Part shown: positions 1 to 6,340 of the stretch, in pieces
Numbering within the stretch: the first letter of the stretch is position 1
Layout: every line of letters starts with the position of its first letter
NCBI GenBank assembly: GCA_040002845.1
Contig: JBDUDR010000152.1
Location: 1 to 6,425, forward strand
DNA from: JBDUDR01 sp040002845
GTDB taxonomy: Bacteria; Actinomycetota; Actinomycetes; Propionibacteriales; Nocardioidaceae
Direction of reading: 5' to 3'
Length of the DNA: 6,425 bases
Made by a program: the position numbers and the translations under genes
Notes under the pieces: generated by a model
Seen by the model: the letters and a program-made list of their open reading frames with translations, nothing else
Told to the model about the DNA's origin: nothing
Databases searched by the model: none

Positions 1-578
1 GCCGTCGCCGTCATCGTCGCCGACGAGTCGGCGATGGCACGGGCGATGCCGAAGTCCATCACCTTCACGCTGCCGTTCGGCGTGAGCATGACGTTGGCGG
101 GCTTGATGTCGCGGTGCACGATGCCGGCACGATGGCTGTAGTCCAATGCACCGAGAACGTCGGCAACGACCTCGAGTGCCCTCTCGGGTAGCACCTTGCG
201 ACCCTCGCGGAGGATCTCGCGAAGCGTCTTGCCTTCGACATACTCCATCACGATGTAGGGAATCGACTGGCCGGTGCTGTCCGGCTCCTCGCCTGTGTCG
301 TACACCGAGACGATGGACGGATGGTTCAGCGAGGCGGCTGCCTGGGCCTCCCGCCGGAAGCGGGCCTGGAACGTCGGGTCGGCGGCGAGGTCGGTGCGCA
401 GCCGCTTGACGGCAACCGGACGGCCGAGGCGCAGGTCATGACCCATGCGCACCTCGGCCATGCCGCCTCGTCCGAGCAGTCCGGACAACTCGTAGCGATC
501 GCCCACGCGCGCGCCCCCGGAGTGCGCGCCCAGCGGGCCGAGGCCGTCGCTGCCGCCGGTCGGTGGCTGTGTCGTCAT
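1..578 (-). CDS. pknB: PknB-type Ser/Thr protein kinase, N-terminal part (cut by window edge)
   Basis: Membrane-type eukaryotic-like Ser/Thr kinase that phosphorylates division and cell-wall proteins on threonine. Only residues 1-192 are present; the rest of the catalytic domain, and any transmembrane and PASTA region, lie outside. Visible kinase elements: glycine-rich loop GRGGMAEV (about 36-43), catalytic lysine in VAVK (K58), helix-C glutamate in FRREAQ (E77), HRDIKPAN (155-162, D157 the catalytic base), DFG (175-177) and the start of the activation loop, where MTAT (T190, T192) matches the two autophosphorylated threonines of Mycobacterium tuberculosis PknB. The run VMDFGIARAIADS is diagnostic of PknB rather than PknA. 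The ATG at 578 is preceded by GAGGT 9 nt upstream. It gives about 28 residues before the kinase fold, longer than in the mycobacterial protein; a GTG at 506 is an alternative start. It follows pbpA after 61 nt, in the place where mycobacteria have pknA. Family assignment is confident; full domain content is inferred. Confidence 0.95.
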   Translation of the reverse strand, partial: MTTQPPTGGSDGLGPLGAHSGGARVGDRYELSGLLGRGGMAEVRMGHDLRLGRPVAVKRLRTDLAADPTFQARFRREAQAAASLNHPSIVSVYDTGEEPDSTGQSIPYIVMEYVEGKTLREILREGRKVLPERALEVVADVLGALDYSHRAGIVHRDIKPANVMLTPNGSVKVMDFGIARAIADSSATMTAT

Positions 579-587
579 GGCTTGTCG

Positions 588-592
588 ACCTC
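588..592 (-). promoter_or_regulatory. Ribosome binding site of pknB
   Basis: On the minus strand GAGGT lies 9 nt before the ATG at 578. It supports this start over the downstream in-frame GTG at 506, which has only G-rich sequence and no clear Shine-Dalgarno. The surrounding 61-nt gap between pbpA and pknB shows no TAnnnT-type -10 box and no terminator-like hairpin, so read-through from pbpA is likely. Confidence 0.6.
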
Positions 593-639
593 GTCTTGTG
601 TGGAGCTGGGTCTGCGGGTTCTGTGACGGCTGGTCTGGC

Positions 640-2097
640 TCACTGCCCGATCACCGCCTTGATGACGTTGTCCGCGATGGGTCCGGCCAGCCCGCCACCG
701 GTGATCTCATCACGGGGGATGTCGACGTTGGCAACCAGTACGGCGACCGCCACCTTCGGATCGTCTGCCGGGGCAAAAGCGATGAACCAGGCGTACGGCG
801 GCCGGTCGGGCGATGTCTGAGCGGTGCCGGTCTTGCCGGCGACGGTGATGCCGGGAATCTGGGCGGGTGTCCCGGTGCCGTTCTGGACCACCTCGACCAT
901 CATCTGGGTCAGCTCGTTGGCGACATCAGGCGACACGGCTTGGTGCAGCTCGTGTGGCTCGGTTGTCGACAACACCTCGAGATCGGGTGAGCGCACCTGG
1001 TCGACGAGGTAGGGCTTCATGACCGTTCCGTGGTTGGCGATGCCGGCGGCGACCATCGCCATCTGCAGCGGCGTCGCCGCGACATCGAACTGCCCGATGG
1101 CGGACAGCGCGGTCTGGGGCTGGTCGGGGTTGTCCGGGAACTGGCTGGCCACCTGACCCGGAAGGTCGTCGAGGTAGTGCTCGCCCCAGCCGAACTTCTC
1201 CGCCTGATCCCGGAGAACGTTGTCACCCAGCTGCAAGCCGAGCCAGCCGTATGAGACGTTGCAGGAGATCTCGAGCGCCTGGGTGAGGCTGATGCGGTCA
1301 CCGCCGCAGTCTGAGCCGTTCTCGTTGGTCAGGTCGACAGTGGTCTGTGGCAGGTCGAGGGATGCTCCTCCCGGAACCGTCGACTCCGGCGTATATCCGT
1401 TGGACAAGGCGGCGGCGGAGGTCACCAGCTTGAAGGTCGACCCCGGCGGGAAGATCTCCTGGATGGCCCGGTCCTGCAGCGGTTTGGCCGGATCTGTGTT
1501 AAGCGCCTTGTAGTTCTTGGTGACCGCGCTGAAGTCATGGCTCGACAGTCGGTTGGGGTCATAGCTGGGGAGTGTCGCCAGCGCCAGGATCGCCCCGGTG
1601 CTGGGTTCGATGGCGGCCACCGCGCCGATGCCGTCACCCGGCAGGTTGATCAGCCCCTGGAAGGCGGCCTGTTGAGCCGCCGGGTTGATCGTCAGACTGA
1701 CGCTTCCGCCCTGGGGCTGGTTGTTCCCGAACAGGTCGACCACCCGGTTGACGAAGAACCGCGAGTCGCTGCCGGTCAGGACGTCGTTCTGGGTCAGCTC
1801 CAGACCGGTAGAGGAGTAGAAAGAGTAATAGCCGGTGACGGGGGCGTACAGGCTGGGCTGTGGGTATTTCCGGATGAAGTCGTACTGGTCGTGGCTGGCG
1901 ACGCTGAGCGCGATCGGCTTGTTGGCGACCAGGATCGGCCCGCGCTGCTCGGAGTACTCGGCGTCTCGGACGCGCCTGTTGTCCGCCCGGGCGTCCAGCG
2001 CATCAGCGTGGATGAACTGCAGGTAGTTGATGTTGATCAGCATCGCGATGAACAACACCAGGCAGCCGACGGCGAGGGCTCTGATCGGGCGGTTCAC
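640..2097 (-). CDS. pbpA: Class B penicillin-binding protein (peptidoglycan D,D-transpeptidase) PbpA
   Basis: 485-residue bitopic transpeptidase that crosslinks peptidoglycan stem peptides outside the membrane, working with the SEDS polymerase encoded just upstream. An uncleaved N-terminal membrane anchor spans about residues 6-27, followed by a dimerisation/pedestal domain with the conserved RGPILVANK segment (52-60). The transpeptidase domain carries all three active-site motifs: STFK (S220 nucleophile, K223), SCN (278-280) and KTGTAQ (422-427). Length matches actinobacterial PbpA, and I see no PASTA repeats. C264 and C279 flank the SxN region and could form a disulfide. The start is GTG at 2097, overlapping the rodA stop in a GTGA junction. 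Its Shine-Dalgarno is weak (AGGT about 10 nt upstream), suggesting translational coupling to rodA. In mycobacteria, PbpA is a known target of the neighbouring kinases; that is family knowledge, not visible here. Confidence 0.96.
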   Translation of the reverse strand: MNRPIRALAVGCLVLFIAMLININYLQFIHADALDARADNRRVRDAEYSEQRGPILVANKPIALSVASHDQYDFIRKYPQPSLYAPVTGYYSFYSSTGLELTQNDVLTGSDSRFFVNRVVDLFGNNQPQGGSVSLTINPAAQQAAFQGLINLPGDGIGAVAAIEPSTGAILALATLPSYDPNRLSSHDFSAVTKNYKALNTDPAKPLQDRAIQEIFPPGSTFKLVTSAAALSNGYTPESTVPGGASLDLPQTTVDLTNENGSDCGGDRISLTQALEISCNVSYGWLGLQLGDNVLRDQAEKFGWGEHYLDDLPGQVASQFPDNPDQPQTALSAIGQFDVAATPLQMAMVAAGIANHGTVMKPYLVDQVRSPDLEVLSTTEPHELHQAVSPDVANELTQMMVEVVQNGTGTPAQIPGITVAGKTGTAQTSPDRPPYAWFIAFAPADDPKVAVAVLVANVDIPRDEITGGGLAGPIADNVIKAVIGQ

Positions 2098-3473
2098 AGC
2101 CGCACTACCTGGGTCGGGTCGTCCTCGCTCACGATCGGCCTGGCCTCCGGGGCCGGCTGCCTCGCATGGTCGCTGATGCGCAGCAACAGCCCGATCATCA
2201 TCCAGTTGGCGACCAGCGACGACCCGCCGTACGACAGGAACGGGGTGGTCAGTCCGGTGAGCGGGATCAGCCGGGTGACGCCGCCGATCACGATGAACAC
2301 CTGCAGGGCGAATGCCATCGCGAGCCCGACCGCCATCAGCTTTCCGAACGAGTCCCGGCAGATCAGTGCGGTGCGCAGTCCTCGTTCGACGATCAGGCCA
2401 TAGACCACGATGATCGCCATCAGCCCGGTGAGGCCGAGCTCCTCACCGATCGACGCCGCGATGAAGTCGGAGTACGAGTAGGGGGTCATGTTGGGCCTGC
2501 CCTGCCCGAGCCCGCGGCCGAGGATGCCGCCCCAGGCCAGGCCATACATCCCCTGCACGATCTGGTAGTACTGGTCGATGTTCGAGAACGGGTGCAGCCA
2601 GCCGTCCACCCGTTCGCGGACGTGGCCGAAGGCCAGATAGCCGAAGTACGCGCCGAAGCTGAACAGGAGCGCGCCGACCACCAGCCAGCCCGGCCGCTCC
2701 GTCGCGACGTACAGCAACACCACGAACAGCCCGAAGAACAGCAACGACGAGCCGAGGTCGCGCTGGAACACTAGGATCCCGAGGCTGGCCAGCCATGCCA
2801 CCAGGATCGGCCCGAGGTCGCGACCACGGGGCAGGTCGACCCCGATCACTCTGCGACCGGCCAGCGCCAGCGCGTCCCGCTTGACGACCAGATAGCCGGC
2901 GAAGAACAGGGCCAGCGAGATCTTTGCGATCTCTCCAGGCTGGAAGCTGAACCCCGCGATGTGGATCCAGATGCGCGCCCCGTTGATGTCCATGCCGATC
3001 ACCGGCAGCAGCGGCAGCAGGAGAAGCACCAGGCCGACCGCACCGGCGGTGTACGTGAACGCCTGCAGGCGCCGGTGGTCGCGCAGCAGCATGAGGACGG
3101 CAACGAACAACCCGATGCCCAGCGTCATCCAGATCAGCTGCTGGGCAGCGAATGTCTTGGTCTGGTCTCCATGGTCGGCGATGTTGGCGAGGTCGATGCG
3201 GTGGATCATGGCCAAGCCGAGGCCGTTGAGCAGCAAGGCCATAGGCAGCAAGACGGGGTCCGCGTAGGGGGCGCGAAGCCGGACGACCAGGTGGCTGAGA
3301 AGTCCGAGCGCCGCCAGACCACCGCCGTACGTGACGATGTCGGCCGGGACCTTGTCGTTGGCTCCGAGACCGACACTCGCGTACGCGGCGACGCCGATCG
3401 CGAGCGCGAACACGACCAGGAACAGCTCGATGTTCCGTCGCTTGCGGGGGACGAACCCGAGCAGGGACGTCAT
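2094..3473 (-). CDS. rodA: SEDS-family peptidoglycan glycosyltransferase RodA/FtsW
   Basis: 459-residue polytopic membrane protein of the SEDS family, which polymerises lipid II into glycan strands at the outer membrane face and works with a class B PBP, here the next gene pbpA. Many hydrophobic segments are visible between about residues 15 and 432. Family motifs: GARIWI (165-170), FQPGEIAKI (177-185), FQRDLGSSLLF (236-246, containing the conserved D239), and the C-terminal signature from GGVTRLIPLTG to PFLSYGGSS (397-419). An extra polar tail of about 25 residues after the last membrane helix (434-459) is probably cytoplasmic. The ATG at 3473 overlaps the pstP stop in ATGA and has GGAG 8 nt upstream. 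Its place between pstP and pbpA matches mycobacterial rodA. FtsW is the other SEDS paralogue, normally found in the dcw cluster, so RodA is preferred on context. Confidence 0.95.
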   Translation of the reverse strand: MTSLLGFVPRKRRNIELFLVVFALAIGVAAYASVGLGANDKVPADIVTYGGGLAALGLLSHLVVRLRAPYADPVLLPMALLLNGLGLAMIHRIDLANIADHGDQTKTFAAQQLIWMTLGIGLFVAVLMLLRDHRRLQAFTYTAGAVGLVLLLLPLLPVIGMDINGARIWIHIAGFSFQPGEIAKISLALFFAGYLVVKRDALALAGRRVIGVDLPRGRDLGPILVAWLASLGILVFQRDLGSSLLFFGLFVVLLYVATERPGWLVVGALLFSFGAYFGYLAFGHVRERVDGWLHPFSNIDQYYQIVQGMYGLAWGGILGRGLGQGRPNMTPYSYSDFIAASIGEELGLTGLMAIIVVYGLIVERGLRTALICRDSFGKLMAVGLAMAFALQVFIVIGGVTRLIPLTGLTTPFLSYGGSSLVANWMMIGLLLRISDHARQPAPEARPIVSEDDPTQVVRL

Positions 3474-4942
3474 GGTGTGGGCTCCGGAGTCACTCCCGCA
3501 CAGTCACTGCCGGTCGGGTCGAACTGTGTATCCGTACTGGTCGGCGTCGTCGCGGTATCGCTCGGCGCCACGCTGGTCTGCTGGCCGGTGGTGTTGCCCG
3601 GAGACGCGCTTCGTTGCCCGGTGGCGCCGCCTGAAGGATTCGGCGTACGTGCGGTCCTGGTCGGTGAGGGAGCCGTCGAGGTTGGCTGCGTCGGGGAAGT
3701 GGACGGACTGGTGGTAGGGCTCGTCGTCGGCGGCGTGGAGGCACACTCGGCAGCGATCTGGCGCAGATCGGCAACGATGTTTCTCGCATGGTCGAGGTCG
3801 TCTGCCTCGATGCCGTCGCTGACCCGCTGCCGCGGATAGTCTGGCAGCGCGGTGAGGGTGATGTTTTCCGGCTCGTAGACGTGTGACAGGTCGACTCCGG
3901 GCAGATCGGCCTGGACTCCCCTGAAGATGGCCACTTGCCCGTTGTCGGCGCCCACGTAGTACTGGCGCTGGCTCCAGTCGTACGCCCACCACCCGCCCGC
4001 CGCGACCAGGCCGACCGCGACTGCCGCGATGACCAGGCGCCGGGCCCAGCGGAAGCGCCCGGGCGGGCGCGGCGCGTACCGGAGCTCCTCGGGGTCGACG
4101 GCTGAGTCGACGGCGGGGATCTCGCCGGTGTCCTTCAACCGCATCAGCCGGCCACGAAGTCCGAGATGCCCGCGGGTCTGCTCCTCGGCGGCACCGAGCA
4201 CTATCGGCTCGGCACCATCGGGTGGCTCTTCGACGACGTCGGCGACCAGGCAGGTGATGTTGTCGCTTCCGCCACCTTGCAGGGCCAGCTGGACCAGCTC
4301 GATCACGGCAGCTTCGGGCGAGCCACGGCCGAGGACGCGCGCGATGGTGTCATCGGACACTTCGCCCGCCACGATCCCGTCGCTGGACAGCAGGATCCGG
4401 TCACCGGGTCGCATGTCGATGATGGACAGATCGGGGTCGCTGTCGCCGTTGCCCTGAAGCACGCGCAGCAGCAGTGACCGGTGCGGGTGCCGTTGAGCTT
4501 CGTCCTCGGTGATGCGGCCCTCGTCGATCAGGCCCTGTACGAACGTGTGATCTCGGGTGATGCGGGTGAGGTGGCCGTCGCGATAGAGGTAGCCACGAGA
4601 GTCGCCGAGGTGGGCCAGCCCGATGCGTTCGCCGTCGAAGAGGGCGGCGGTGACAGTCGTCCCCATGCCGTCGGTGCTGGGGTCGTCCTCGATGATCTCG
4701 TTGAGCCGCTCATTGGCGCGGTGGATGGCGCCGGCGAGCGTCTCGAGCAGATCGGCCTCAGGGGGTACGTCGAGCCGGCGGAGGGTTTGCACTGCGGTGG
4801 CGGAGGCCACATCGCCGGCGGCCGCGCCCCCCATGCCGTCGGCGATCACGAGCAGGTTGTGACCCGCGTAGCCGGAGTCCTGGTTGTGCTTGCGCGTCCT
4901 CCCGACGTCGGTCAGAGCCGCGTAGCGCAGCGACAGGCTCAT
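3470..4942 (-). CDS. pstP: Membrane PP2C-family Ser/Thr phosphatase PstP
   Basis: 490-residue metal-dependent phosphatase that reverses phosphorylation by the PknA/PknB kinases. The N-terminal cytoplasmic PP2C domain (about 4-236) shows the whole set of family motifs: RKHNQDS (D22), DGMGG (35-39), DGMGTT (91-96), HLGDSRGY (111-118, D114), ITRDHT (128-133), SSDG (186-189, D188) and GSDNIT (225-230, D227). These acidic residues bind the Mn/Mg centre. A juxtamembrane segment (about 240-300) leads to one membrane helix (about 303-320). The extracytoplasmic part has a conserved module (about 325-400) and then a Ser/Thr/Pro-rich tail (about 401-470). C400 and C481 are the only outside cysteines. 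The ATG at 4942 lies 4 nt after the fhaB stop, with AGGA just upstream; the gene overlaps rodA by 4 nt. The only phosphatase in the window, it is the natural counterpart of the kinase gene downstream. Confidence 0.96.
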   Translation of the reverse strand: MSLSLRYAALTDVGRTRKHNQDSGYAGHNLLVIADGMGGAAAGDVASATAVQTLRRLDVPPEADLLETLAGAIHRANERLNEIIEDDPSTDGMGTTVTAALFDGERIGLAHLGDSRGYLYRDGHLTRITRDHTFVQGLIDEGRITEDEAQRHPHRSLLLRVLQGNGDSDPDLSIIDMRPGDRILLSSDGIVAGEVSDDTIARVLGRGSPEAAVIELVQLALQGGGSDNITCLVADVVEEPPDGAEPIVLGAAEEQTRGHLGLRGRLMRLKDTGEIPAVDSAVDPEELRYAPRPPGRFRWARRLVIAAVAVGLVAAGGWWAYDWSQRQYYVGADNGQVAIFRGVQADLPGVDLSHVYEPENITLTALPDYPRQRVSDGIEADDLDHARNIVADLRQIAAECASTPPTTSPTTSPSTSPTQPTSTAPSPTRTARTPNPSGGATGQRSASPGNTTGQQTSVAPSDTATTPTSTDTQFDPTGSDCAGVTPEPTP

Positions 4943-4946
4943 CGTC

Positions 4947-5420
4947 CTACTTCCGCAACTCGATGGTCGTCTTGCCGACGCGTACCCGCGAACCCATGTT
5001 GACAGCCAGCGGTGTGGTCACCCGTTGAGTGCCGAGGAAGGTGCCGTTGGTGGAGCCGAGGTCCTCGATGAACCACTGGTCCCCGTTGGCCATGAAACGC
5101 GCGTGCCGGGTCGAGACGTAGTCGTCGTCGAGTTGAATAGTGGCGTCGGAGCCTCGCCCGATCAAGATCGGCAGGTCGCCCAATGGGACCGTGATCCCGG
5201 CGTTGAGCCCTTCGACCACGACCACCTGGGAGGCCGCTCCACGTCTGCGTTTGACCGGCCGGGCCGGCTTGGCCGTCTTGGCGGCTTTCGCTGGGCGTTC
5301 GGTCGCCTCCACCTTGGCCCCGAACAGGTCGGACCGGATCACGGATACGGCGGACAGGACGAAGATCCACAGGAGGGCCAGGAACCCGAGCTTGATGAGC
5401 GTGAGGGTCAGTTCGGACAC
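4947..5420 (-). CDS. fhaB: FHA-domain membrane protein FhaB (FipA)
   Basis: 157-residue protein with one N-terminal membrane helix (about 8-28), a basic Ala/Lys/Pro linker (about 41-60) and a C-terminal FHA domain (about 65-157) that binds phosphothreonine peptides. FHA core residues are intact: GR (88-89), STRH (103-106) and STNG (123-126). In mycobacteria this protein (FhaB/FipA) links division proteins to PknA/PknB signalling. I chose the GTG at 5420. The sequence from there, VSELTLTLIKLGF then VIRSDLFG, matches the family N-terminus, while an in-frame ATG at 5492 would add 24 unrelated polar residues that overlap fhaA. The start has no good Shine-Dalgarno and lies 7 nt after the fhaA stop, so coupling to fhaA translation is likely. 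It stops 4 nt before pstP. Confidence 0.93.
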   Translation of the reverse strand: MSELTLTLIKLGFLALLWIFVLSAVSVIRSDLFGAKVEATERPAKAAKTAKPARPVKRRRGAASQVVVVEGLNAGITVPLGDLPILIGRGSDATIQLDDDYVSTRHARFMANGDQWFIEDLGSTNGTFLGTQRVTTPLAVNMGSRVRVGKTTIELRK

Positions 5421-5427
5421 GAAACGG

Positions 5428-6147
5428 TCACCGAACCACTCTGGGGTTGCGGACCACGATCTTCGTGCTTCCGACCTGCACCTCGTCGCCATCGTTGATC
5501 TCGACCTGCTGGATGCGCCTTCCGTTGACCGAGGTTCCGTTGGTGGATCCCAGGTCGACCAGATTGATCTGGATCAGCTGTCCGGTGGAGAAGACGCGAA
5601 ACTCCGCGTGCTTTCGACTGACGCCGGGGTCGTTGATGCGCAGATCCGCGTCGGCGCCTCGCCCGACGACCAGGCCTGGTGCCTCCAGGGGGTGCAGCTG
5701 GCCGTTGACCTCGAGAACGGCAGGGGCTCGGCGTACCGCCGACTCGGTGCTCGACTGACCGGGTGGCGGAGTGACCTGGGCGAGGGCCGCCGAACGTACC
5801 CGGAACCGTCCGGTGCTGAGCTCCTCACTTCGCGAGAAGGTGATGGTCACCGGCCCGGCGAACACGTAGTGCTGCTCCTCGGCGTACTGGCGCAACATCT
5901 CCAGCAGCTCACTCGTCAGCGTGCCGCCGTAGGGCGCCAGCTGATCGTGGTCGGGTGCGGCCAGCTCGACGCCGAAGGTGTTGGGTGCAAGCCGGCGGTC
6001 CCGCGACAGGATCTGGGCGGAGTTGTCCATCTCCCGCTGGAGCGCGGCGGCGATCTCCACCGGCTGGACCGCGCTGCGAAAGACACGTGCGAAGGCGCCG
6101 GTGATGAGGTGCTCGAGGCGTTCCTCGAAGCGTTGCATCGCGCCCAC
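5428..6147 (-). CDS. fhaA: FHA-domain signalling protein FhaA, compact form
   Basis: 239-residue cytoplasmic protein with an N-terminal FhaA-specific domain (DUF3662-type, about 1-122; MQRFEERLEHL onward) and a C-terminal FHA domain (about 142-235), joined by a short linker (about 123-141). FHA recognition residues are present: GR (162-163), SRKH (177-180) and STNG (201-204). In mycobacteria FhaA binds phosphorylated MviN/MurJ and helps regulate peptidoglycan synthesis; that role is transferred by homology. It lacks the long Pro/Gly/Tyr-rich linker that makes the mycobacterial protein about 527 residues. The GTG at 6147 is preferred: a near-perfect AAAGGAGG lies 4 nt upstream, and VGAMQRF aligns with the MGVLKRF-type N-terminus of homologues. 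An ATG at 6138 is a possible alternative. The frame stays open upstream to an ATG at 6393, but that part runs through the spacer and into the tRNA. First gene of the operon. Confidence 0.94.
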   Translation of the reverse strand: MGAMQRFEERLEHLITGAFARVFRSAVQPVEIAAALQREMDNSAQILSRDRRLAPNTFGVELAAPDHDQLAPYGGTLTSELLEMLRQYAEEQHYVFAGPVTITFSRSEELSTGRFRVRSAALAQVTPPPGQSSTESAVRRAPAVLEVNGQLHPLEAPGLVVGRGADADLRINDPGVSRKHAEFRVFSTGQLIQINLVDLGSTNGTSVNGRRIQQVEINDGDEVQVGSTKIVVRNPRVVR

Positions 6148-6151
6148 CGGG

Positions 6152-6159
6152 CCTCCTTT
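6152..6159 (-). promoter_or_regulatory. Strong ribosome binding site of fhaA
   Basis: On the minus strand AAAGGAGG, an almost full anti-Shine-Dalgarno match, ends 4 nt before the GTG at 6147 and 13 nt before the ATG at 6138. The spacing favours the GTG. It is the strongest such site in the operon, as expected for its first gene; the later genes rely on weak sites and overlaps. Confidence 0.85.
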
Positions 6160-6224
6160 CGTGCGTCTCGCGCTGTGAATTGCCTGTTGTCCGGGTTCCT
6201 CGTGTGAGCTGTCCGGGGATCGCC

Positions 6225-6239
6225 CCCGATGGTATCGGG
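6225..6239 (-). promoter_or_regulatory. Perfect inverted repeat over a possible -10 box of the fha operon
   Basis: The minus strand reads CCCGATACCATCGGG: 6-nt arms CCCGAT and ATCGGG around a 3-nt centre. It contains TACCAT (6229-6234), which fits the loose actinobacterial -10 pattern TAnnnT. If used, transcription would start near 6223, giving a leader of about 75 nt before fhaA. No good -35 lies 16-19 nt upstream. The repeat could be an operator, a small RNA hairpin, or chance. Confidence 0.3.
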
Positions 6240-6288
6240 CGGGTTCCAAGGCGCCTGTATCGACGCGAGTCCGCAGGCGCGTGCATGC

Positions 6289-6294
6289 TAGGCT
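6289..6294 (+). promoter_or_regulatory. Possible -10 box of tRNA-Leu
   Basis: TAGGCT (within GCATGCTAGGCTGACG) matches the TAnnnT pattern and would put the transcript start about 40 nt before the mature tRNA, a normal leader length for RNase P processing. No clear TTGACA-like -35 is visible 16-18 nt upstream, so the call rests on the -10 match and position only. Confidence 0.4.
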
Positions 6295-6340
6295 GACGCG
6301 GCATTTCGGGCCGGCGCACGTCGGCCTTTGAGGGTGCGCT

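Larger units (their letters stand above)
6148..6340. other. Divergent intergenic region between fhaA and tRNA-Leu
   Basis: This 193-nt spacer must hold the promoter of the fhaA-to-pknB operon (minus strand) and that of the tRNA gene (plus strand). I see no gene in it. It contains the fhaA Shine-Dalgarno, an inverted repeat at 6225-6239 and a possible plus-strand -10 box at 6289-6294. Neither promoter has a convincing -35 element, which is common in high-GC actinobacteria. Confidence 0.7.

Noticed and set aside
579..639. pbpA-pknB gap examined for a promoter, terminator or small RNA
   Set aside because: I found no TAnnnT box, no stable hairpin and no conserved RNA motif, only an imperfect direct repeat (CAGACCAGC / CAGACCCAGC) that is probably chance.
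1537..2403. Plus-strand open frame of 288 codons opposite pbpA and rodA
   Set aside because: Antisense shadow of two well-supported genes. It is rich in Arg, Gly, Asp and Val with no domain or convincing start.
2961..3839. Plus-strand open frame of 292 codons opposite rodA and pstP
   Set aside because: Antisense to the membrane helices of RodA and the low-complexity tail of PstP. Its charged composition mirrors the opposite-strand codons, and no family is recognised.
5140..6207. Plus-strand open frame of 355 codons opposite fhaB and fhaA
   Set aside because: It runs antisense over two intact FHA-domain genes with clear family motifs. Its product has no recognisable domain and reads as a GC-rich shadow.
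6215..6226. GGGG-ATCG-CCCC mini hairpin considered as a terminator
   Set aside because: The stem is only 4 bp with no following T run on either strand, and it lies in a divergent promoter region where no terminator is expected.
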